From contig NZ_BAEO01000014.1 of NCBI RefSeq assembly GCF_000314995.1, positions 40,979 to 104,978 on the forward strand: DNA of 64,000 nt, written 5' to 3'. Source of the DNA: Paraglaciecola arctica BSs20135. Lineage in GTDB: Bacteria; Pseudomonadota; Gammaproteobacteria; Enterobacterales; Alteromonadaceae. Positions 43,097 to 50,225 of the stretch are shown one piece after another; within the stretch, counting starts at the first letter, position 1, and each line of letters begins with the position of its first letter. Below the pieces are notes generated by a model. It worked only from the letters and a program-made list of their open reading frames with translations, had not been told where the DNA came from and made no database searches. The position numbers were made by a program, and so were the translations under genes.

Positions 43097-43631
43097 AATC
43101 GACCTCCATTAAGGTTTTCAACTTTTCTAAAGCACCGTATAAGCGTGACTTGGCCGTGTTGGCAGAAATCCCCGTTTGCTCGGCAATTTCATCGAAAGTA
43201 AACTGACCAAAAAATTTTAATTCCACTACCGCTTTTTGTGACATCGGCAGCTGTTGCATAGCGCTCACTAGCTGTTTATTCTCCTGGCTAGTATGAATAC
43301 TGTCAGCTGCACTAATTTCGTCACTTTCGATTTCTGGTGTATCGTCCAACCCTTGAGTGGGCTTTTTACGGCGATAAAACTCTATGCAACGAAAGTGTGC
43401 GATACGAAATAACCAACTTTTAAAACTCCCTTCATTTCTATAACTAGCTAAATTACGAAATACCGAAATAAACACCTCTTGCATTAAATCCAACGCATCT
43501 TCGTTTTTCCCCGTCATACGCATACCATAGTGATAAATGGGCTTTTCATAGCGCTTGAGCAAATTCAGCCAGGCTTGTTTATTGCCCTGCAACGCTTTTG
43601 CTATAAGTTGTTCGTCGGTTTTCTCAAACAC
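43089..43631 (-). CDS. ECF-type RNA polymerase sigma factor
   Basis: A 180-residue sigma-70 family protein. Region 2 includes DLMQEVFISVFRNLASYR and SFKSWLFRIAHFRCIEFYRR; region 4 includes LPMSQKAVVELKFFGQFTFD and EIAEQTGISANTAKSRLYGA. The start is GTG at 43631, with GAAGGGA ten bases upstream. It is the first gene of a three-gene unit with a membrane anti-sigma and a coiled-coil secreted protein, consistent with envelope or stress sensing. Confidence 0.9.
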   Translation of the reverse strand: MFEKTDEQLIAKALQGNKQAWLNLLKRYEKPIYHYGMRMTGKNEDALDLMQEVFISVFRNLASYRNEGSFKSWLFRIAHFRCIEFYRRKKPTQGLDDTPEIESDEISAADSIHTSQENKQLVSAMQQLPMSQKAVVELKFFGQFTFDEIAEQTGISANTAKSRLYGALEKLKTLMEVDYA

Positions 43632-43730
43632 TGTTTTTAATTCCCTTCGTTTAGGGTGTGTCCCCTTTGCTCAAATATAGAGTCGAGGGACAAAGTAAAA
43701 AAGTTTATTTTTTTAATAATTAATTTGAAA

Positions 43731-44642
43731 TTAACGAGTTAATGTAGGAATAGGAGTCAAAGGAGCAACTAACTCTGCTAGATAACGAAACAGCCTAACC
43801 CGTGTTGTACCTTTGCGCCAAACCATGCCAATTTCGCGATAGGCCATATCCTCTGCAGGCATAGAAACTAAAGACTTAGTGCTTAATATATGATTTTGAA
43901 TCGCCAACTCTGGCATAAAAGTAAATCCCAACTTGCTATTGGCTAGTTGCACTAAGGTATACAAACTGCTGGCAGCCAAAGAGCTCACTTGTTCCTTATG
44001 TTTTAAACCACAAGCACTAACAGCATGCCCTGTCATACAATGTTCTTGCTGCAATAAAAAAACACTATCTTTAGGCAAAGCCGATACGTCTAAGGGGACA
44101 GGTAAAGTTTCGACCAAATCGCTATGGGCAATCAAATGAAAAGGATCGTGGCCTAACACCAATTGTTTACAACCTGGGGTCTCCATAGGTAATGCTAAAA
44201 TGAGTAAATCTAAGCCGCCTTCATTTAACTGTGTTAATAAATTAGCAGTGGTGTCTTCTTGTAATTGCAGTGTGATATCGGGGAGATGTTGCTTAACTTT
44301 GCCAATCAAACCTTCAAATATAAAAGGCGCAATAGTAGGAATAACCCCAATTTTGAGTTTACCTACTTGCCAATTCCCTGCACTTTTTGCGAAGTCGACC
44401 AATTCGTGAGCATCGCTTAACAGAGCTTTACTGCGCTTCACTAATTCTAAGCCAAGAGGTGTAAACACAAAGGTTTTGTGATCTCGCTCTAACAGCTGAG
44501 ATCCAAATTGTTCCTCAAGATTCTGAATTGCGGTACTTAATGTTGACTGGCTAACATGACAATGTTGCGCAGCTCTATGGAAATGCTGCTCTTGGTGCAA
44601 TACAACCAAATAATGAAGATGTTTAAGATTGGGCCATTTCAT
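43731..44642 (-). CDS. OxyR-like LysR-family regulator
   Basis: A 303-residue LysR regulator: N-terminal winged HTH (HFHRAAQHCHVSQSTLSTAI) and a substrate-binding domain. Cys202 and Cys211 (EHCMTGHAVSAC) are spaced as the redox pair of E. coli OxyR (199/208), eight residues apart, so it likely forms a peroxide-sensing disulfide and activates antioxidant genes. Length and the overall order agree with OxyR. No catalase or peroxidase gene is adjacent in this window. Confidence 0.87.
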   Translation of the reverse strand: MKWPNLKHLHYLVVLHQEQHFHRAAQHCHVSQSTLSTAIQNLEEQFGSQLLERDHKTFVFTPLGLELVKRSKALLSDAHELVDFAKSAGNWQVGKLKIGVIPTIAPFIFEGLIGKVKQHLPDITLQLQEDTTANLLTQLNEGGLDLLILALPMETPGCKQLVLGHDPFHLIAHSDLVETLPVPLDVSALPKDSVFLLQQEHCMTGHAVSACGLKHKEQVSSLAASSLYTLVQLANSKLGFTFMPELAIQNHILSTKSLVSMPAEDMAYREIGMVWRKGTTRVRLFRYLAELVAPLTPIPTLTR

Positions 44643-44701
44643 AACTATCCATCTATAAAAGCGATTAATATCACTATACTAGATTAGATTTACTGATAAA
44701 A

Positions 44702-44722
44702 AAAGCGCCATCGAGGCGCTTT
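44702..44722 (-). terminator. Terminator of the TonB2 operon
   Basis: aaagcgcc (44702-44709), loop atcga, ggcgcttt (44715-44722), with a run of A on the left that is a T-run on the minus strand. It lies 22 bases after the stop of the last operon gene. Confidence 0.88.
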
Positions 44723-44744
44723 GATAGAAAATTAAGACTGAGAA

Positions 44745-46067
44745 TTAACTACCTACAGAAGCATAAGTCGCATATTGTTTTCTTTCGCCTTCAACAAACT
44801 TAGACCATTGTTGTGCCATGCCTCGGCTGCCATCATATTCCTGAGCTTTAGCAAGTTGATTTAAGGCTTCGTGGTACTGACCAACATTAAATTGTGCCAT
44901 ACCAATAACAAGATGCGACATACCTTCATTACGCAAACCACCTTTTTCTATGGCTTGTTGTGAAGCAGCAATGGCTTGTTGCCATTTGTCCATGTTTAGA
45001 TACATTTGACCTAGTTGTGCGTGCAACTCGCCTGTTGCAGATAATTGAGCCGCAGCCAACATAACGGGAATAGCTTTCTCTGTTTCTTTAGCTGAATTCC
45101 AAGATTGCGCTAAAAACGTTAGGTTACGCTCATCTTCAGGTAACTTACCGGCATCAATAGCTTTTTGCATAATGGCGGCAGCTTTATATGGAAGTTGGTG
45201 GTAGTAATAAAGTTGTGCCAAATTGAACATATCAGAGCCAGTAGCGACAAAACTTTTTTGTTCAGCAATTTCCATGATGGCTAGTTGCTTTTGTTCTTGC
45301 CCAAGTTCGCCATACATACCGGCAAGTTGTAACCAGTATTTTGGCGCTTCGAATTTTTTCACTAACTTTAACAATACATTCTTAACGTTTTCTGGTTGCT
45401 TCAATTCAAAATAGACTGCTCTTTGCAACACATACCACTGTTCGTCAACTTGGAAACCTAAGTCATTGTTTTCAATCTGTAATACCGCTGCGTTGATGTA
45501 GTTAGACGCCGCTGCATAATCTTGTTTCTGGTACATAGCTTGCGCTTTTAATACCAAATTTTTAGCTGGAATATCTTTAGATGGATAAAGTCTCTTCTGA
45601 ATAACTTCCCATTGCTCGATTTTTGCAATGGTTTGATCATATTTACCACGCATCATATATAGCTGCGCGAGGCTAAACAAAGTCGCTTGTTCGAAGCTTT
45701 CTGGAATGGGCTGCTGTTGCACCACATTCTCGAACGCTTCAATCGCCTGCTCGTAGTTTTCAGCTTCATAATGAATAAAGCCATAGAAGTTATACATCAT
45801 GGCTTGTTCGTAGCTGTTCATTGAACCGGCTTTAGACTTAACGCTGTCCAGGACTTCAAAAGCTTCAGCTTGCTTACCCGCGTCAGCGAAACTTTGCGCA
45901 CGAGATAACTGGTCATACACTTTAGAGCGCAAAGTAGGTACACGTTTAGTTTTACGCTCTACTTTTACTTCTTCTGCGTTAACAATACTGGTTTGTATTC
46001 CAGACATTAATACCCCTGTCATTAAGACAGGTGCTACTAAGTTAAGTAGTAATTTATTCATCGCCAT
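44745..46067 (-). CDS. TPR-repeat protein of the TonB2 operon
   Basis: A 440-residue periplasmic protein with a signal peptide and many tetratricopeptide-like repeats (for example AEAFEVLDSVKSKAGSM, NYEQAIEAFENVVQQQ, MYLNMDKWQQAIAASQQAIE). A TPR protein is a normal last member of TonB2-type operons in marine gammaproteobacteria; it may support TonB complex function. The start ATG at 46067 is one base after the tonB stop, with AGGGGG from the end of tonB as ribosome-binding site. The terminator at 44702-44722 follows. Confidence 0.85.
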   Translation of the reverse strand: MAMNKLLLNLVAPVLMTGVLMSGIQTSIVNAEEVKVERKTKRVPTLRSKVYDQLSRAQSFADAGKQAEAFEVLDSVKSKAGSMNSYEQAMMYNFYGFIHYEAENYEQAIEAFENVVQQQPIPESFEQATLFSLAQLYMMRGKYDQTIAKIEQWEVIQKRLYPSKDIPAKNLVLKAQAMYQKQDYAAASNYINAAVLQIENNDLGFQVDEQWYVLQRAVYFELKQPENVKNVLLKLVKKFEAPKYWLQLAGMYGELGQEQKQLAIMEIAEQKSFVATGSDMFNLAQLYYYHQLPYKAAAIMQKAIDAGKLPEDERNLTFLAQSWNSAKETEKAIPVMLAAAQLSATGELHAQLGQMYLNMDKWQQAIAASQQAIEKGGLRNEGMSHLVIGMAQFNVGQYHEALNQLAKAQEYDGSRGMAQQWSKFVEGERKQYATYASVGS

Positions 46068-46068
46068 T

Positions 46069-46713
46069 TTAGCCCCCTAGTTCGAATTTAACCCGCACTT
46101 CAACCCCAGATACTTCCATGGGTTCGCCATTTACGACGCGCGGTTTGTATTTATATTTTAAAGTGGCATCTAATGCCGCTTGCTCAAAAATGCCTGCTGG
46201 TTCTGCTTGTATCACCTTAGGACTGGTTACTGAACCTAACTTGGATACTGTAAATTCAACGTCTACATAACCTTCAATGCCCCGCTGTAATGCCCTTCTT
46301 GGATATACAGCAGCAACACGCACTATTGGTAAAAACTCGCCGTCGCCAGACTCCAGTGCTAAGCCACCAGCAAGAGAGACATCAGCAGCCACATCTGCAC
46401 CAAAATCCATGCCGCTGGTGGCACTTTCTGGACTAGGCGCTTCCATTTGTGGTGGTGCCATATCCGGTGGAGGCTGTTCTGGCTTGGGTGGCTTTTTAGG
46501 TTTTCGGTCTTTCTTTTGTACCGCCTCTTCTTTTTTCACACGAACAAAATCCAGCACACTACCTTTAGGCGCATCTGTTAGCGCACTGCCACCACTTTGA
46601 ATTAACGATTGCATCAAAAAGAACAATCCCAATGTGACAACAGCCGCCATTAATACAGCTAAAGCTAGTCTTGATAAAGTCTGCGGCATTGTTTTTGTCT
46701 TAGCTTGCGGCAT
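46069..46713 (-). CDS. TonB2-type energy-transducing protein
   Basis: A 214-residue protein: a short cytosolic N-terminus, one membrane helix (about 14-34, ALAVLMAAVVTLGLFFLM), a proline/lysine-rich linker (KDRKPKKPPKPEQPPPDM), and the C-terminal TonB domain with YPRRALQRGIEGYVDVEFTV. The length fits the shorter TonB2 class. It transmits energy from ExbB/ExbD to outer-membrane receptors, plausibly including the receptor at 50226. It lies six bases after exbD. Confidence 0.92.
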   Translation of the reverse strand: MPQAKTKTMPQTLSRLALAVLMAAVVTLGLFFLMQSLIQSGGSALTDAPKGSVLDFVRVKKEEAVQKKDRKPKKPPKPEQPPPDMAPPQMEAPSPESATSGMDFGADVAADVSLAGGLALESGDGEFLPIVRVAAVYPRRALQRGIEGYVDVEFTVSKLGSVTSPKVIQAEPAGIFEQAALDATLKYKYKPRVVNGEPMEVSGVEVRVKFELGG

Positions 46714-46719
46714 GGCTGT

Positions 46720-47127
46720 TTAAGGCTCCTGAGCTGCAATAGACACATCTTCAATGCCTGCTGCTCGTGATGCATCCATCACTTTAATCAACACGTCAGT
46801 AGTGGCTTTTCTATCAGCTTGGATAACCACAGTGCCTTGGGGATTTTCAGCATATAAACGTTCGATATTGGCTTGTACTGCACGTACGTCCACTTTGCGT
46901 TTATTGATCCAGATATCACCTTTTGCACTGATCGCCACCAAAATATTAGCGCGGTCTTTTTTCACAGCTGTAGCCGCTTCTGGGCGGTTAACGTCTATGC
47001 CCGCTTCTTTAACAAAAGACGCAGTCACAATAAAGAAAATCAACATGATAAATACAACGTCCAGCATAGGTGTCATGTCGATTGTTGCTTCTTCTTCGTC
47101 CATCAAGTTTTGGAAATGCTGTTTCAT
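46720..47127 (-). CDS. ExbD-family proton-channel subunit
   Basis: A 135-residue protein with the ExbD/TolR pattern: ATIDMTPMLDVVFIMLIFFI, where the Asp in the single membrane helix carries the proton, and a periplasmic domain ending EDVSIAAQEP. It works with ExbB and the TtpC-type protein to drive TonB. It lies 48 bases after exbB on the same strand. Confidence 0.92.
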   Translation of the reverse strand: MKQHFQNLMDEEEATIDMTPMLDVVFIMLIFFIVTASFVKEAGIDVNRPEAATAVKKDRANILVAISAKGDIWINKRKVDVRAVQANIERLYAENPQGTVVIQADRKATTDVLIKVMDASRAAGIEDVSIAAQEP

Positions 47128-47175
47128 AATAATCTCTTGTTGTTAACCCAATTCGCAGGATTAAGCTTTACCTTG

Positions 47176-47700
47176 CTAATGCTTTCGTTCTAGGCGCAGC
47201 GAGTCTTCTAGACTGGCTCTTTCTTTTTTTGCTGTTCTTGCTAACCATGTTGAGGCGAATACTCCCGACAAAGCACCGACCATTCCAGCCATAGTGGGGA
47301 TAGTCGCTTTTGACACGCCCGATGCCATAGAACGTGCGTTACCTGAGCCTGAAATCGCCATCACATCAAATACTTCAATCATGCCTGTCACTGTGCCCAT
47401 TAAGCCAAGTAGCGGACATAAGGCCACTAATGATTGGATAATCGGCACACCAGTACTGAGTTTTAACGACACCCGAGAAATCATCGCCTGGCGAATTTGC
47501 TCGGAGTTCCATGACGAGCGTTCAGCTCTGGCTTGCCATTTAGCTATCACCGCACTTTTATACTGTTTATGTGTCACAAACACATACATAGCGCGCTCTA
47601 AGATCATTAACCACATAACAAATATCAAGCCACCGATGATCAGTAGGACCTGCCCACCGGTTTCGGTAAAGTCGCGAATGCTTTCGAGTATTTCAATCAT
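47176..47700 (-). CDS. ExbB2-type proton-channel subunit
   Basis: A 174-residue MotA/TolQ/ExbB protein with three helices: GGQVLLIIGGLIFVMWLMIL, LVALCPLLGLMGTVTGMIEV and ATIPTMAGMVGALSGVFAST. The conserved PLLGLMGTVTGM segment marks the channel. It is the shorter ExbB2 paralogue; the longer paralogue (TtpC-like) lies immediately upstream, six bases away. Confidence 0.9.
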   Translation of the reverse strand: MIEILESIRDFTETGGQVLLIIGGLIFVMWLMILERAMYVFVTHKQYKSAVIAKWQARAERSSWNSEQIRQAMISRVSLKLSTGVPIIQSLVALCPLLGLMGTVTGMIEVFDVMAISGSGNARSMASGVSKATIPTMAGMVGALSGVFASTWLARTAKKERASLEDSLRLERKH

Positions 47701-47706
47701 GATGAA

Positions 47707-49116
47707 TTAAGCTTTGTTGCTGCTAGTAGCTGCGGCATGAGCCTCAGCACGCTCGGCAATCACGCCTGCCGCTTGCTCTTGTAATATATAAACAATGCTT
47801 TTGTTTCGAGTATTTAACACTGCGTATAACAAGGTCATTGGGATAGCCACTACCAAGCCTAATACTGTGGTCACCAAGGCTGTGGAAATACCACCAGCCA
47901 TCAATTTAGGATCACCAGTACCGAATAAAGTAATGGCTTGGAAAGTGTTGATCATGCCCGAAACCGTACCTAGTAAACCCATCAAAGGAGCCACTACCGA
48001 TATCACTTTAATGATGCTCAGCGAGCGACCTAACTTAGGTACTTCACCTAAAATCGCTTCGGTAAGATGTAACTCTAATGCTTCAGTATCTGCTTCTGGG
48101 AAGTCATCTTTGGCTTGCATAACACGGCCAAGGGAGTTGTTGTCTTTAAAGGTACTTGATTTAAGTTGACGATTAACCTTGGCACCTTCAATAGACAATG
48201 AGATAAAACGCCAAACCGCAATCAATAGTCCAACTAGACCTACAGCTAAGATGATGTAACCAACAGTGCCACCCTGCTCAACTCGCTCTTTCAAACTAGG
48301 GGCTTGTACTAACAACTTAAGAATTGAACCACCAGTAGGGTCTAAACCAAACTCCACCAAATCACCAGATGACTGCTGAAGCGCTACAGCGCTGTCGCCA
48401 TAACGACCAGCCGGTTGACGTACTAGCTCAGCAACAGAGCCTGTGGTTCCGTTGTAATCTAGGTATTTACCATCGGCAGTCAAAGCGAAAGGTCCAACAC
48501 GTAATACTTCTTTGCTGACTTTATTACCGCCAGCTTCAATGACGTCTGTGGTGAATGTGGTGACTTTGCCCGATTCGGTCATTTCACGTTGCATTTCAAA
48601 CCACACACGCTCAATTTCTTCAATAGAGGCTAGCTTGGACGTTGACCCCATAGACTGTGCTAAGTCATCTAAAAATTCAGCACGACCAGGAATTTGTGCA
48701 GAAATAATTGAGTTTTGAAATTTGCTTTTGGTGTCGCCCGAAACTTGTTGCAGCACACCAAACAACTCTTTTAACGAACCTAAACGTTTGTTCATGGCTT
48801 CGTTTAAATCAGCCAATTTAAATTCGTTTTCTTCGAATTGGGTTTCCATCTTCTCAGAATTAGCCAAAGCTGCATCACGAGTTTGTTTGGCTTGGCGTAA
48901 CATTTGGTCTTGTTCAGAACGTTTTGCAGCAAACTCTTTTTCTCGCTGCACATTTTGTTTGTTTTGTGCAAACTGACCTTGTTCAAGTTGTTTCAACAAA
49001 GCGTCTAAATTCAGCGCTTTATCTTCTTGGGCAACAACCAAATTGGAAACAAAACCAAGACTAGTTATTAGTAATATGTTTTTTAGGATGTTTTTCATGT
49101 TGTTCATCTTTATCAC
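47707..49116 (-). CDS. TtpC-like MotA/TolQ/ExbB protein with periplasmic coiled coil
   Basis: A 469-residue protein: signal peptide, a long periplasmic coiled-coil region (about 30-230, RSEQDQMLRQAKQTRDAALA), and a C-terminal MotA/TolQ/ExbB channel domain (VGYIILAVGLVGLLIAVWRF, APLMGLLGTVSGMINTFQAI). This build matches TtpC, required for TonB2-dependent uptake in Vibrio. It lies between the DUF3450 gene and exbB2 in the conserved order. Confidence 0.9.
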   Translation of the reverse strand: MIKMNNMKNILKNILLITSLGFVSNLVVAQEDKALNLDALLKQLEQGQFAQNKQNVQREKEFAAKRSEQDQMLRQAKQTRDAALANSEKMETQFEENEFKLADLNEAMNKRLGSLKELFGVLQQVSGDTKSKFQNSIISAQIPGRAEFLDDLAQSMGSTSKLASIEEIERVWFEMQREMTESGKVTTFTTDVIEAGGNKVSKEVLRVGPFALTADGKYLDYNGTTGSVAELVRQPAGRYGDSAVALQQSSGDLVEFGLDPTGGSILKLLVQAPSLKERVEQGGTVGYIILAVGLVGLLIAVWRFISLSIEGAKVNRQLKSSTFKDNNSLGRVMQAKDDFPEADTEALELHLTEAILGEVPKLGRSLSIIKVISVVAPLMGLLGTVSGMINTFQAITLFGTGDPKLMAGGISTALVTTVLGLVVAIPMTLLYAVLNTRNKSIVYILQEQAAGVIAERAEAHAAATSSNKA

Positions 49117-49120
49117 GCCC

Positions 49121-49888
49121 TTAATCCGTCATCGCTACAGGTAACATTAGAAGGTCTGGTGCAAGTTGTTTCTTCGCCATACGTAAACCTTTAGTCACTT
49201 GAGTACGGTAACTAGAAGGTAAAGCTTGCCACTGACGGGTTTGTTTATTCCAGGTACCTTGCAAGCTGGCATCACGAGTTTGATATATCAGTGCAGTACG
49301 ACCCACACGTAAAAAATCCACATCCCGCTCTTGGCCTTCAATAGTATGTAAACCACTGTAGGCTTCGAGTGTGCGTCCGTAATCCATCTCAACTTGGTAA
49401 GCTTCCATCACCCTGCGAAACTTTTCCGACGGTGAAATATCGGCTCTGTCCATCATGGCTTGTAACTCAACAACACGTTTGTTTCTTTCTTGCGCAAGGA
49501 AAGGCACATCCAACTCAACAAACTGAGCAAGGCCGGTGATCATGCGCATCATAAGCGGAGTGATTTGGCGTTCGATAATACTGACACCATCAATGCCCGA
49601 ATTTAAGTCGGCCATTTCTTGCATTTGATTATCAATTTGTTTTTGCAGTTGGCCGTTATAAACATCTAAACCGGTAATTTCTTTGTTGACAGCTTTGAAT
49701 TGCTGCAGCTTGTCACCAATTTGATCGGTAATATTATTGATTTTTTGTTGAGATTTTGCTGCAGACTGATTAATTTCAGTGGCTTTTTTAACAGCAGGCT
49801 GAAGAGCCTTTTCTTCTTGAGCGACGCTACTTCCAGCCGTTACAAATATGGCTAAAAACGCGGCAGATATTTTGGTCAGTCGTGTCAT
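49121..49888 (-). CDS. DUF3450 periplasmic protein, first gene of the TonB2 operon
   Basis: A 255-residue protein with a signal peptide ending near SSVA-Q and a coiled coil (about 35-100), followed by the DUF3450 pattern (RNKRVVELQAMMDRADISPS, EAYQVEMDYGRTLEAYSG, DFLRVGRTALIYQTRD). DUF3450 proteins head TonB2/TtpC operons; the exact role is unknown. A three-repeat Pho box lies 73 bases upstream, which would put the whole six-gene operon under PhoB control. Confidence 0.87.
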   Translation of the reverse strand: MTRLTKISAAFLAIFVTAGSSVAQEEKALQPAVKKATEINQSAAKSQQKINNITDQIGDKLQQFKAVNKEITGLDVYNGQLQKQIDNQMQEMADLNSGIDGVSIIERQITPLMMRMITGLAQFVELDVPFLAQERNKRVVELQAMMDRADISPSEKFRRVMEAYQVEMDYGRTLEAYSGLHTIEGQERDVDFLRVGRTALIYQTRDASLQGTWNKQTRQWQALPSSYRTQVTKGLRMAKKQLAPDLLMLPVAMTD

Positions 49889-49960
49889 ACCTCAAACCCT
49901 AAAATTGCATAACAGTGATTTACTGTTATTTATAAACTGCGCAGAGGATAAGGTCTGAAT

Positions 49961-49989
49961 GTGACAAATATATTACAGATAAATGACAG
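49961..49989 (-). promoter_or_regulatory. Pho box upstream of the TonB2 operon
   Basis: On the minus strand three half-sites follow each other every 11 bases: CTGTCAT (49983-49989), CTGTAAT (49972-49978) and TTGTCAC (49961-49967). Each has four AT-rich bases between. This matches the PhoB site of gammaproteobacteria (CTGTCAT-N4-CTGTCAT). It lies 73 bases before the DUF3450 start codon and in the same orientation. Confidence 0.78.
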
Positions 49990-50178
49990 AACGATGATCA
50001 CTTTATTATGTCAATGAGAAGGCGCTATTTGAGGATGACACTATGGAAAAACATCTATCAGAAAATGTTATCTAATGTGCCTAGCAATATATTTCAAAAA
50101 AGGATATTCAATTCTGGGGTAATTCGACAACCCCCTTTACGTCAACGTATTTCAGGATGGGACAAAATGTATAAAAAC

Positions 50179-50203
50179 AGCCGCTATTAAAGCGGCTCTT
50201 TTA
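50179..50203 (-). terminator. Terminator downstream of the TonB-dependent receptor
   Basis: agccgct (50179-50185), loop attaa, agcggct (50191-50197), with A-run on the left and T-run on the right, so it can work in both directions. It lies 23 bases after the receptor stop. Confidence 0.8.
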
Positions 50204-50225
50204 AAATAAACTATACTGGAGCTAA

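Noticed and set aside
50008..50190. 60-codon plus-strand frame next to the receptor terminator
   Set aside because: It has no ribosome-binding site or family similarity, and its end lies in the terminator hairpin.
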